NCBI RefSeq assembly: GCF_020966635.1
Contig: NZ_JAJKFQ010000026.1
Coordinates: 411,894 to 475,893 of the forward strand
Direction: 5' to 3'
DNA from: Stieleria sp. JC731
GTDB taxonomy: Bacteria; Planctomycetota; Planctomycetia; Pirellulales; Pirellulaceae
Length of the DNA stretch: 64,000 nt
Position 1 is the first letter of the stretch. Each line of letters begins with the position of its first letter. Under the pieces are notes generated by a model. The model worked only from the letters and a program-made list of their open reading frames with translations, was not told the origin of the DNA and did no database searches. Positions 9,927 to 19,037 of this stretch are shown here, piece by piece. Both the position numbers and the translations under genes were made by a program.

Positions 9927-9937
9927 CAGAGATAGAA

Positions 9938-10522
9938 ATGGTTGAATCTGCGAGAGAAAATTTGATGCTAGCCGTTCGAGATTTGATTCTCGAACGTGGC
10001 TACGGCGGAACTTCCGTTGACGCAATTTGCACCCGAGCCGAGGTCTCCAAAGGAAGCTTCTTTCACCACTTCAAATCGAAGGAAGATGCCGCGTGCGCGA
10101 CTTTGGATGAATGGATGAACATGATGCGTGACCGTTCGATCAAGTCTGGCTACATGGATCAACCAACGGCAAAGCAGAAACTCGTTGGCTACTTAAATTT
10201 TTTCGCCACAGTTGTTGAATCCAGCGATTCGCCCAACGGATGCTTCCTTGGGGTTCTGGCACTTGAACTTTCAGATACGCACCCCCAGGTGCGCGAGCGT
10301 GCTGCCGCCTACTTCGATGCCTGGAACGAGAGCATCGCGACCCTGATCAATGATGCCTTTGTCAACACAAACGCAACGCATGCAAAGTCACTAGCGGACC
10401 TCTGCATCGCGTCACTCGAAGGCGCGTTACTTCTGGCTAAAGCTCGCAAGGATCCATCCATCGTCCGCGACTGCGTCCATCACACCCGCGACTACATCGT
10501 TTCTCTTTTGCCTGATGAATAG
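9938..10522 (+). CDS. TetR/AcrR family transcriptional regulator
   Basis: This 194-residue DNA-binding repressor has a typical N-terminal TetR helix-turn-helix (about residues 5-50: LILERGYGGTSVDAIC, then AEVSKGSFFHHFKSKED) and a C-terminal ligand and dimer domain (about 60-190) with the NGCFLGVLALEL and LEGALLLAKA stretches seen in this family. It probably represses its own promoter through the two palindromes directly upstream, and perhaps the divergent FG-GAP gene. A DinB-family gene follows 69 bases after its stop on the same strand, so the two are probably co-transcribed and the DinB-like protein may act on the regulator's inducer. The inducer is unknown. Confidence 0.93.
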   Translation: MVESARENLMLAVRDLILERGYGGTSVDAICTRAEVSKGSFFHHFKSKEDAACATLDEWMNMMRDRSIKSGYMDQPTAKQKLVGYLNFFATVVESSDSPNGCFLGVLALELSDTHPQVRERAAAYFDAWNESIATLINDAFVNTNATHAKSLADLCIASLEGALLLAKARKDPSIVRDCVHHTRDYIVSLLPDE

Positions 10523-10591
10523 CATTTTCAGATTTTGAAACGATCTGCAAACCAACTTCCCTTTGTTGATCCTCTCCCCTTGGAGTTTCCG

Positions 10592-11092
10592 ATGTCGACT
10601 GTTGACTACATCCGCCGAAGCCTTGAAACCAGCCGCATGATTACGCTGGCGTTGATCGATGATTTGAAGGAGACACCGTTTCAGCCGCCAACGTCCAACG
10701 GCGGCAATACACCGATGTGGATCCTTGGGCACCTGACCTATGCCGAGGCAAACATTGTCGAGCATATTATTAAAGGAAACGACAACCCACTGATTGACTG
10801 GAAACCAGTCTTCGGTGCTCGCCAGGATCCGCCAACTGATGAAAGCGTCTATCCATCGTGGGACGAAGTAAGAACCAAGTTTGATGCCGTTCGCACGCAG
10901 ACGTTGGCGTTACTGGAAGGGCTCAGCGATTCCGACTTAGATTCGCCGACAAAAAACTGCCCCGAAGGACGCGAAATGATGTTTGGAACGATCGGCGGCT
11001 GCTGCATGATGATGACAATGCATCCGCTCATGCATTACGGACAGCTGGCCGATTCACGTCGTATGCTTGGACGGCAACCGCTGCAAGCGTAA
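10592..11092 (+). CDS. DinB/DUF664-like four-helix metal-dependent protein
   Basis: A 166-residue DinB-superfamily protein, a group of four-helix bundles that bind a divalent metal through three histidines and often act as thiol-dependent transferases. The histidine pattern is visible: HLTYAEANIVEH near residue 47, and MHPLMHYGQ near the end. The ATG at 10592 is chosen because TTGGAG lies 8 bases upstream. A longer frame opens at 10535 but has no ribosome site and an unconvincing N-terminus. It follows the TetR gene and is probably in its operon, which points to detoxification or stress. The substrate cannot be inferred. Confidence 0.85.
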   Translation: MSTVDYIRRSLETSRMITLALIDDLKETPFQPPTSNGGNTPMWILGHLTYAEANIVEHIIKGNDNPLIDWKPVFGARQDPPTDESVYPSWDEVRTKFDAVRTQTLALLEGLSDSDLDSPTKNCPEGREMMFGTIGGCCMMMTMHPLMHYGQLADSRRMLGRQPLQA

Positions 11093-11104
11093 GCAACGCA
11101 TCAG

Positions 11105-11167
11105 CAATCGATCCACGTCAATCGATCCACGTCAATCGATCCACGTCAATCGATCCACGTCAATCGA
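11105..11167 (+). repeat. 14-bp tandem repeat, four full copies plus half
   Basis: CAATCGATCCACGT is repeated exactly at 11105, 11119, 11133 and 11147, then the partial copy CAATCGA at 11161. It begins just after the DinB stop and touches array 2 of the 87-bp repeats. Perfect identity suggests recent slippage. Confidence 0.95.
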
Positions 11168-11431
11168 GCCGGTCAGTGCCGACGGGCGTTAGCCCCGGTT
11201 ATTGGACTGAAACCGTGGTTAACGCCAATCGGCTAATACGAGAATCCAGTTGCAGCCACATCAGCCGCAACGCGCTAGCGTGCGGTTCCCACACAGACAA
11301 CCGTGGCTAACGCCAATCGGCTAATTCGAGGATCTAGTTGCAGCCTATCAGCCGCACGGCGTTAGCCGCGGTTCTCACACGAGCAACCGGGGCTAATGCC
11401 CAATCGGCTATTCCTAAAACCGAGTTGGAAC
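11166..11431 (+). repeat. Array 2 of 87-bp dyad-symmetric repeats (three units)
   Basis: Three units, the last two starting at 11260 and 11347, are in the same orientation as array 1 and close to it in sequence (shared GCTAGCGTGCGGTTCCCACA block with unit 2 of array 1). The first unit is the most diverged. The array fills the gap between the convergent DinB and CHAT-like genes. Confidence 0.88.
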
Positions 11432-11437
11432 GAAGCA

Positions 11438-14437
11438 TTAGTTATTCGATTTGCTTAGGACCGGGGAGGCATGCAGGTAGCCAGCCCAAAAGAACGGTTC
11501 GTTACCTGTTAGCGTGCTCCGCTCCAGGTCGCTCTTGCTGAGTGTTGGTTCCGCATTGGGGTCCAACTCGCTTCGACGAAGCACGTCCTTTGCTCGCGTG
11601 AAAGACTCGCCGGGAGAAAGAAATCCAAGCTCCTGCGCATACTCTCGCAGCAAGATGGATGTTGAACCGCCGCCAACTGCCCAGCGGCTAAGCGTGACAT
11701 CCTGGACACCACTGTATTGCAAAGCCATTAACGTCATCCCGATTTCGTTTCCCGAAACCTGTTGTGGCGTTTCCAAATTAGATCGGAATCCGGATAGGAA
11801 TACGCTCGAAGGAGTCGGTGCCGCCGTGCGCAGCCAATCACCCAGGCGTCCTTGTGGCATTGACATTTCATAGGTTGCCAATGGGGAATCCAAAGTAGAT
11901 TTCGGATTCGGAACGGTCGTGTCAGCGACGACCAAATGCGAAGCAACGAGTCCACAGCGACTGGTCGGCGAAGCAAACTCAGCTGGCAATCCTACAGCGC
12001 CAGCCGTTGCCGCGTCAGCGATCGACTGCACCATCTGCGCGTTTACGTCCGCGTCACGCGGTGAAAGAATCTTACCGGCGGCTAACGCGATGGTGCCTTT
12101 TGTCGATGGAGGTGCTGTTGGGAAAATCGCCAGTGATGGTGATGGGGCGTAGGTGACGGTGATCGCATCGCCCAGCAATTGCGATTCTGGATCTTCGGTC
12201 GGCAGCAACTCAAATGGCAGGTACCAAAGCAAGCCATCGGGAACAACGACCAGATGTTTAATCCCGTTGAGACGATCTTCTAATAGCGGTGCCACACTGG
12301 ACGGAATCAATCGGTCACGAAAATCTGCCGCGTCTTTCCGCCAATTATCGTTCTCTGGCAATCGAGCCCCACGTGATTGGGACGCACCGATACCGCGAGT
12401 GATCTTTGCGATGTCATTACCAAGTCGCGGCCCACCTTTAATCGACCAATAACTTGCCTTTTGCTTGGTGCAAAGGACAACATGGTAAACCCCATTATCT
12501 TGGTAAAACGCCAGAATCGCGACGTCGGAACTTAGTGGTTCGATCGGCTTTTTATCATCGAGAACGTGCGGGACGACGCGTGGAAAGACATATCGATCGA
12601 GCGCGATCTGCCAAGCATCGGTTTCGACTGCGGCAAGATTCTGATCAACCATCCCGGGGTCTGCAACGTTGCCATCGGCGATGGCCTTCGTCGCCGCCCG
12701 AAGGTCCCGGACAGCTTTGGGTGCGGTGTTTCGAAATTCAACGACCTGCTTTTCAAGCATGTCGTCCGGAAGCCTGGAAAGCGATCGGACTTGATGGATT
12801 CGCCCACCGATCGCAAGTTGGTTGTCCAGACGACCGCATAACAGTTCGTCCATTCTTAGCAGAACGTCTTGTGCACTTTCACGTGACGCCGCTGTGCGGA
12901 GCCGAGCTAATCGCAAAGCTTCAGCATTTCCAATGTGACCAGCAATCGCATTGACCGGGTCACGATACCAGACATCGATAGTCGGATCGCTTGAGTATAG
13001 ACGCAGCAGACCTTCTAACGATTGCGTATCCATGTTGCCACCGAGTAGCATTCGGACACGCTGTAGCTGATACAGTCGCGGCATCGTGATTAAATTGCGG
13101 CGGCGCAGTCGACTATTGGTGACAAAGTTGACCAACTGCGAATACGGTTCCTCCCACGGTTTGGCAGTGCCGCGAGCATCGCTAACGATCGCTTGGCGCG
13201 TTGCGATTCTTGCTGCAATGTATGCCCCATAAGCATCTAAACGGGGCTGAGCCACATCTCGTCGTACCGCGATCGTTCTCGCTTCCCCCAGCCGAGCAGT
13301 TGCCGATTGCAAGTCACCAGCAGTAACGGCTGCGTCTGCAGCGGCCAGCAAGATATGAAGCGTGGCCAATCGAGACTTCCGCAACAAGCCAGCTGCCGCG
13401 ACTTGCGCCGCATTCTGGATCATCGCGGCGCTCTGTGCGTTTGCGCAGCCTGCTCCCAGTTGAAATGCTTCACCAACTAATTCGTAATACCCGAGAGCAG
13501 CAGCCTGGTTGGCAACTTGCAAACAAATCGGGACAGCGGCTTCCGGCTTGTCAGTTCCGGCGATAGCAGATGCAGCGCACAAGCCGACAACAGGCGCCAT
13601 CGAATGAACGCGTCCCATGTCCACCGAGACTTTCGCGGCATCTTCGATCGCTCGGTCATCTTGCTTGGCACCGAACCGCTCCGCAGCTCGCATGCACCCG
13701 ATTAAATTGATTGCGATCGGAACATTCAATCCCCGAGGATACTTGGTGCTTTCGATCAGTTCAGTCGCCAACGGGTCGTTCTCCGCAAGCGGACCAAGGA
13801 TGATTCGCCTCCGGTAGGAAGCCAAAGCCAAGCCACGCATCACTTCGACCAAATCGATCGTTTTGATGTTTAATTCTTCGATCGTCCCAGGTGTTTGAAA
13901 CGTCTGTTCGGTCAGCTGTTCACCGGAGTAATACTTGACCGACTTAGAAATGGGCGCCAGCGAAATCGCTTGTGCCTCGGGCCAGAGAAACTGCTTCGAT
14001 GCTTGGACTGCTGAAGTCTGCAATACTTCAGTCCACACCGGTCGTGCAAGCCATTGTTGCCGTCGATGGCGAATCGCGATCTTAAGCGCCATGTCGTAGC
14101 TTTGCATAGCTGATTCAAGGTCACCCAAAAAATATTGAGCTTCTCCCATCATCGCATAGACAGGGATCGCGTCGATCCAGTGCCCATTGATATCGCGACG
14201 CGTCCGGCCGATAGCGATGTCAAAAGCGTCCAATGCAGACTCGAGATCACCTGACCGGTAGACCTCTAGCGCCATGTAATATTGCTGCGAGGGGTAAGAC
14301 AGCCCGCCAGTCCCAAGCAGTGGATTAATTTGGGCAAAACACACCGATTGAAGTGTGAGTGTGAACCAACAAGCGACGATCCCGATCCAAGTCCTTTGCT
14401 TCATCCCAATCAATCGGGTTCTGTTGCGCGCCTTCAT
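11438..14437 (-). CDS. Secreted TPR protein with degenerate CHAT domain
   Basis: A protein of about 1000 residues with an N-terminal signal peptide (MKQRTWIGIVACWFTLTLQS, then CFAQ), tetratricopeptide-like helices (for example YRSGDLESALDAFDIAIG and YFLGDLESAMQSYDMALKIA) and a C-terminal CHAT-like fold (KHLVVVPDGLLWYLPFELLP onward). CHAT domains are caspase-like and normally carry a catalytic His in an ATHG motif and a Cys in LSACET. Here the first reads HLVVADT and the second LSGFRS (about residue 881), so both catalytic residues seem absent. It is probably a non-proteolytic, exported scaffold. Start: an ATG at 14437 or 14404; the longer frame to 14491 opens with TTG and is unlikely. It ends against repeat array 2. 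Confidence 0.75.
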   Translation of the reverse strand: MKARNRTRLIGMKQRTWIGIVACWFTLTLQSVCFAQINPLLGTGGLSYPSQQYYMALEVYRSGDLESALDAFDIAIGRTRRDINGHWIDAIPVYAMMGEAQYFLGDLESAMQSYDMALKIAIRHRRQQWLARPVWTEVLQTSAVQASKQFLWPEAQAISLAPISKSVKYYSGEQLTEQTFQTPGTIEELNIKTIDLVEVMRGLALASYRRRIILGPLAENDPLATELIESTKYPRGLNVPIAINLIGCMRAAERFGAKQDDRAIEDAAKVSVDMGRVHSMAPVVGLCAASAIAGTDKPEAAVPICLQVANQAAALGYYELVGEAFQLGAGCANAQSAAMIQNAAQVAAAGLLRKSRLATLHILLAAADAAVTAGDLQSATARLGEARTIAVRRDVAQPRLDAYGAYIAARIATRQAIVSDARGTAKPWEEPYSQLVNFVTNSRLRRRNLITMPRLYQLQRVRMLLGGNMDTQSLEGLLRLYSSDPTIDVWYRDPVNAIAGHIGNAEALRLARLRTAASRESAQDVLLRMDELLCGRLDNQLAIGGRIHQVRSLSRLPDDMLEKQVVEFRNTAPKAVRDLRAATKAIADGNVADPGMVDQNLAAVETDAWQIALDRYVFPRVVPHVLDDKKPIEPLSSDVAILAFYQDNGVYHVVLCTKQKASYWSIKGGPRLGNDIAKITRGIGASQSRGARLPENDNWRKDAADFRDRLIPSSVAPLLEDRLNGIKHLVVVPDGLLWYLPFELLPTEDPESQLLGDAITVTYAPSPSLAIFPTAPPSTKGTIALAAGKILSPRDADVNAQMVQSIADAATAGAVGLPAEFASPTSRCGLVASHLVVADTTVPNPKSTLDSPLATYEMSMPQGRLGDWLRTAAPTPSSVFLSGFRSNLETPQQVSGNEIGMTLMALQYSGVQDVTLSRWAVGGGSTSILLREYAQELGFLSPGESFTRAKDVLRRSELDPNAEPTLSKSDLERSTLTGNEPFFWAGYLHASPVLSKSNN

Positions 14438-14986
14438 ATTTGTTCTGCTACTGGAGGATTGAATTGGGACGCTTGCGGGGCGTGGTTGCAATGATGCAGT
14501 CGTGAAACGGGTTCAGAGCTTTCGACGCAAAACTTTCTACGCTAAGCACACTTGGTGCCCTATCACTAGCGACTTCAAAAAATCGATACCGATGGAATAC
14601 TTGTCACAATGAACAACCGGGTGGGTTGTAGGTTCAACCAAGAACAACTGTCACCAAAAAACGTCCATCCGAGGCCGTTGCCGAAGTAGGGGCGATTCAG
14701 GTGTCGTCAATTGCTATCCCGCAAATGACGCTAAACAATTGAATAGGAGATCCGCGGTTAGGCCAAATTCGAGTCGATTAGAAAAGGTACATCCAATTTC
14801 AAAACATGACCGAATCCGTTCACATCGACCGTAGTTTTGTGACAAGCCAACTGCCCGCGCGAGGCAACGCGGTGAGAAGGGTCCCAGTTTAGGGTATCGT
14901 TAGCCATTTGGCAAAAATACATTCCACTAATTCGCAGCGTTTTTGCGTAGCATGACGCGACGACTGGTCTTCTTCGTATCGCCGAT
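14438..14986. other. Long intergenic region, no gene seen
   Basis: About 550 bases lie between the SulP-carbonic anhydrase stop and the CHAT-like gene start. I see no convincing reading frame, repeat or RNA fold beyond a short inverted repeat GGTTG-CAACC near 14625. It should contain the promoter of the CHAT-like gene. Confidence 0.5.
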
Positions 14987-17335
14987 TCAGCAATTCAGTT
15001 TGTCTCGCGACCATGACTCTTCTTCGAAAAAGCTGATCTTTCCGCTTGCGATGTCATAAACTGCAGCGACCACTCGGACTCTGCCCTCCACCACTGCTGC
15101 GGAAATCGCATCACTACGATGCAGAATTTGATCGGCGGTCAAGAGCACGTTCCGCCGGACGACCTCATCGACAAACGCGACCTTTTCATTTTCAGGTAAA
15201 GCGTTTGCGATACGACACTCCTCTTCGCTAACACAGGCTGCGACTTCGTCAACGATCGCACCAAGATGAGAACATCCGGTGACTTCGCCAACATCGTCTC
15301 CGCGGCCGACCAGTTCAACGCTACTCGTCACGGCACCACAACGGGTATGTCCCAGCACGAGAACTAATTTCACTCCGCTTACGGCTACGGCATACTCAAG
15401 ACTGGCCAGCGTTTTGGTGCCGATAATATTTCCGGCGACACGAATGCTGAAGACGTCACCAATTCCTTGGTCCAAAATCAATTCCACGGGCACTCGGGAG
15501 TCGATGCAACTGAGCACCGCAGCGAAGGGGTTTTGGCCCATACTTGTCGCGTTGATTTGACGCCCCAAATCCCGAGTCAAACGTTGACCGGTATGGAACC
15601 TCGCGTTGCCTTCACGAAGCATCATCAGAACCTGTTCTGGTGTGATGCGCTCTTTCAATTCGCGAGTCGCGTAGTCGGCAAACAAAACCTCGTCTTGCAG
15701 TTTGTACTTTTCACGAAAGCCGCGTAGAGAGACTTTGATCCCACGCGCAGGTGCTGTACGGTCTTTAAACTCACGAATCATGCTAAGCACATCGGGATCG
15801 ATGTAATCAGAATGGGTCGCATCGATCAGCAAGTTTGTTTTCGGCTTTGCCTCCGAAAACAGCTTGTCCAACGCGCCGCGATTCAAAAAGCTAACCTGGG
15901 GCGCAAGTTCCACATAAGTAACTTCACCGTCCAAGTGTGATTCGATGACCCGACGAAGCGGCTGACGAAGGTTGCTATTCAAAATAAACAACGCACTGGT
16001 TGTCAGACCGATCAGGATTCCAATCAGCAAATCGGAAAAAACAATCGCAACGAGCGTGATGATAAATGGCAAGAACTGATAGCGTCCTTCTCGCCACATC
16101 TGTTTGAACAGAGTCGGACTGGCAAGCTTGAATCCGGTGACCAACAGAATGGCCGCTAACGCAGAAAGCGGAATCATATTCAAGTACTGCGGAATCAACA
16201 TCACGCTTCCGACCAAGAGCAGCCCGTGAAAGACCGCACTGACTTTTGTTTTTGCCCCAATGTTGACATTGACGCTGCCCCGAACAATCACGCTCGTCAC
16301 CGGCAAACCGCCCAATAGCCCCGAAACAATATTCCCCGCCCCTTGAGCAACCAATTCCCGGTTGGGCGGCGAACTTCTTCGTAGCGGATCTAGCTTGTCG
16401 ACAGCTTCAAGGTTAAGCAGCGTTTCCAGTGACGCTACGATCGCAATTGTGATCGCCGCACCGTAAACCGCTGGATTCATCAATGAACCAAAGCTCGGAA
16501 ACTTCAGTGAGCTACCAAGTTCTTGAAATGATCCGGCAACAGGAATTTGCACAAGGTGATCGGTGCCAATCGCCCACGGGCCGCCGAGTGAAATGAAAAA
16601 CAGATGAAGCGCCACACCAAACAGAACCGCTGCCAATGGTCCCGGAACCAGGGACTCTCGCAAGGGCTTCGATTTCTGCCAAATGATCAGTAGTCCGACG
16701 GAAAGCAAACCGACTGCGGCAGCACCAAGATGAAAGTCCTCCAACATCGAAGCGAGTTCGGTGAAAGTGTTCTGTTTGTCCGGTTGTTCAAACGACATCT
16801 CACCCTCGGGATCACTATCATGCCCGACGACGTGTGGGATCTGCTTGAGAATCAGGATTACACCGATCGCGGCCAATAGCCCCTTAATCACGCTTGTTGG
16901 AAAGAACGCCGAGAGGGCGCCGGCTTTGAAAATCCCCATCACGATCTGCAAGATTCCGGCGATGACGACGGCTAACAAGAAGGCTTCGACAGATCCACAG
17001 TTTTCAACCTGTGCGATGACAATGGCAGTCAGGCCCGCTGCCGGACCGCTAACACTGGTGTGTGAGCCACTAATCATTCCGACGACGATTCCGCCAACGA
17101 TCCCTGCGATCAGACCGCTCATCAAAGGCAGCGCGTCGGGGTCCCCGGTCGCTCCAGAGGCCAAGGCAATCCCTAAACACAATGGCAAAGCGACAAGGAA
17201 GACGACCAGTCCTCCGCGAATATCCGCAACGAGGGTTCCCGGGCCGAAGGGGCGAGGGTTCGCGTTGTTGGACGGATCATTTTCCGATGAACCACTCGCC
17301 AACGCTAAATTGGGATTCGTCGCTGCCATCATCAT
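14987..17335 (-). CDS. SulP anion permease fused to beta-carbonic anhydrase
   Basis: A 782-residue fusion. The N-terminal two thirds is a SulP permease with about 10-14 membrane helices (GGLVVFLVALPLCLGIALASG, then GSHTSVSGPAAGLTAIV), followed by a short STAS-like domain (about residues 430-560). The last 200 residues form a beta-class carbonic anhydrase with its zinc site visible: CIDSR (Cys and Asp) and GHTRCGA (His and Cys). The natural reading is an inner-membrane bicarbonate transporter, related to BicA, joined to the enzyme that interconverts bicarbonate and CO2. The transported ion could instead be sulfate. Three ATG codons in a row make the exact start (17335, 17332 or 17329) uncertain. 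Transcribed alone. Confidence 0.9.
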   Translation of the reverse strand: MMMAATNPNLALASGSSENDPSNNANPRPFGPGTLVADIRGGLVVFLVALPLCLGIALASGATGDPDALPLMSGLIAGIVGGIVVGMISGSHTSVSGPAAGLTAIVIAQVENCGSVEAFLLAVVIAGILQIVMGIFKAGALSAFFPTSVIKGLLAAIGVILILKQIPHVVGHDSDPEGEMSFEQPDKQNTFTELASMLEDFHLGAAAVGLLSVGLLIIWQKSKPLRESLVPGPLAAVLFGVALHLFFISLGGPWAIGTDHLVQIPVAGSFQELGSSLKFPSFGSLMNPAVYGAAITIAIVASLETLLNLEAVDKLDPLRRSSPPNRELVAQGAGNIVSGLLGGLPVTSVIVRGSVNVNIGAKTKVSAVFHGLLLVGSVMLIPQYLNMIPLSALAAILLVTGFKLASPTLFKQMWREGRYQFLPFIITLVAIVFSDLLIGILIGLTTSALFILNSNLRQPLRRVIESHLDGEVTYVELAPQVSFLNRGALDKLFSEAKPKTNLLIDATHSDYIDPDVLSMIREFKDRTAPARGIKVSLRGFREKYKLQDEVLFADYATRELKERITPEQVLMMLREGNARFHTGQRLTRDLGRQINATSMGQNPFAAVLSCIDSRVPVELILDQGIGDVFSIRVAGNIIGTKTLASLEYAVAVSGVKLVLVLGHTRCGAVTSSVELVGRGDDVGEVTGCSHLGAIVDEVAACVSEEECRIANALPENEKVAFVDEVVRRNVLLTADQILHRSDAISAAVVEGRVRVVAAVYDIASGKISFFEEESWSRDKLNC

Positions 17336-17601
17336 TCGCTGCGTCTGGGGTAGTTGAACCCTTTAATCTTACAGCGAATTGCCGATGCCGAGGCAGCAGG
17401 GATGCAGTTTCCTCGCGAGAAAACAGCACCGATTCATCGGGAATTTCCCTTCTGATCACTCGGTCGGAATCGTTGCGGTGCCATAAACCGAAGCGACTAT
17501 CGATAGGACTCGCAATACCAAGCCGTTGTAAAGAGACCATTGGAGCGACAATCGCAATGGCAAGGACACGCCAAAGCGGGCTATGCCTGACCTTCGGATG
17601 G

Positions 17602-18081
17602 CTAGATGAGGTGACGTGGATCAGAAACATTGCAGACGCGTCGGTGAACGATTGGCGTCAATACCGAAACGATAACAGTAGCCATCGCCGTAACGGCTAA
17701 CACGCAAACACCTATTCCGATAAAGATCGATGTTAACAAATCGGTTCCTTGAATTGTGTTCGCGATGACTGCCATTGCGATTCCCAAACCAATTGCAACA
17801 ACCAACGCAGCGATTAAAGAGTGTCTCGATGCGATAAATCGATCCAGCGCGTTTGCGCCATTCCCGTGACGCTTGTAGTAATCGGTAAGTTTTTCATTCG
17901 TGTCGGCCCAGCGATACTCGTCTACCGCATACATGCTTTTACAAGCGTTACAATACGTTTGCTCAACGCCTGACAATGGACTGGCGACGGCGGCAAATGA
18001 CTCCTTCGCGACAATCGTCGGTTGTTCGCAGCGGTCATGAATGTAGGTGCGTGATGTCGGAGGAGGTTGTTTATCAGACAT
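17602..18081 (-). CDS. Small membrane protein with H/C-rich N-terminal motif, paralogue A
   Basis: A 159-residue protein of unknown function. The N-terminal half has a possible metal site: RTYIHDRC (His15, Cys18) and CNAC (Cys44, Cys47). Two hydrophobic helices follow (about residues 88-110 and 114-142). The N-terminal pattern matches the protein at 59458-59925 with identical spacing: RTY-x-H-x2-C, PT-x-V, P-x-S at the same distance, and C-x2-C exactly 26 residues after the first Cys. They are probably paralogues of one family. It is divergent from the gene at 18140 with only 58 bases between. A zinc-ribbon-like sensor or assembly role is possible but not shown. Confidence 0.65.
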   Translation of the reverse strand: MSDKQPPPTSRTYIHDRCEQPTIVAKESFAAVASPLSGVEQTYCNACKSMYAVDEYRWADTNEKLTDYYKRHGNGANALDRFIASRHSLIAALVVAIGLGIAMAVIANTIQGTDLLTSIFIGIGVCVLAVTAMATVIVSVLTPIVHRRVCNVSDPRHLI

Positions 18082-18139
18082 CGGAATCCTTCTTCGTTTT
18101 TATTGTATTCGTCAAATAGCAAGGCAACAGCTACAGCTC

Positions 18140-18940
18140 ATGAATGAAACTGCCAGTATCTCACACCAAGACTACTTAACCGAAGATGTTACCAATGTCC
18201 CCTTCGGCGTGCTTCTAAAGATGGTCAAATCCCAGATCTTCTTTCCATTAGCGTTGATTGCAGTGATCGCGATCAAAGTGGTGAGCAAATTCAAAGGCCG
18301 AACGGATGCGATAAACGCGGTTTGTAAAAATGCGGAACCGGTAACGCTCGAAGAAATGCCCGCCCAAGCACGGATTGCGTTTGAAGGGCTCGCGAATCAA
18401 CTGAAAGGCTTTCGCTGGGTGAGTTTTCAACGGCGCCCATGTCTCGGTTTACGGCAGCAGTACGAAGCAGTGGCCCTACACGAAGATGGTTTCATGATTG
18501 CCCTTTGTGAATGGCAACATCAGATGGTCGTCGTTACAGCAGTTAAAGGCGAAGACCCTGTCAAATCGACGGAAGCAGTCACGACCGAGTTTTTATCGTT
18601 TGAAGGCGACCGCAGCACGATTATCACCACGTACATGCCACGCGAGCACATGGCAGCGCTCTCTTTGTACGATGGCGGATTAGGAGAAGTCGAAGCGGTC
18701 GTGAATGATCAGCGAATGGAAGTCGCGATCGAGAAACACGTCGAGCGCATAAAGGGTGTCGCCACGAATACGATGAACGAAGAGGGTGCATGCCAGCAGG
18801 CGAAAAAACACAGCGATAAAGTGGTGAACCATTTCATGAAGTTAGGGCTGATTCGAACGCTACTCCCACAAGAAGTTCCCGCGCTTTTGAAATACAGGGA
18901 GAAGCATTCCGACGATTTCGAACCGTACACTTACCGCTAG
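18140..18940 (+). CDS. Hypothetical single-pass membrane protein
   Basis: A 266-residue protein I do not recognise. It has one probable membrane helix near the N-terminus (IFFPLALIAVIAIKVVS, about residues 33-50), then a soluble alpha/beta domain of about 200 residues with acidic character and no known catalytic motif. The ATG at 18140 is used; the open frame extends upstream to 18047 but through a low-quality stretch overlapping the divergent gene. No clear ribosome site. It is divergent from paralogue A. Confidence 0.6.
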   Translation: MNETASISHQDYLTEDVTNVPFGVLLKMVKSQIFFPLALIAVIAIKVVSKFKGRTDAINAVCKNAEPVTLEEMPAQARIAFEGLANQLKGFRWVSFQRRPCLGLRQQYEAVALHEDGFMIALCEWQHQMVVVTAVKGEDPVKSTEAVTTEFLSFEGDRSTIITTYMPREHMAALSLYDGGLGEVEAVVNDQRMEVAIEKHVERIKGVATNTMNEEGACQQAKKHSDKVVNHFMKLGLIRTLLPQEVPALLKYREKHSDDFEPYTYR

Positions 18941-19037
18941 CAAGAAATCGGCGGACAACATTGACCTGCCTACTTATCCCGATCAACGTCCACCGGTACA
19001 CTAGGGGGGTGCCAGTGCAGCCTCTGAGGTAGTGAAG

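Noticed and set aside
11438-14437. A CHAT-protease defence or cell-death system
   Set aside because: The catalytic residues are absent, the protein has a signal peptide, and no Cas or partner genes are adjacent.
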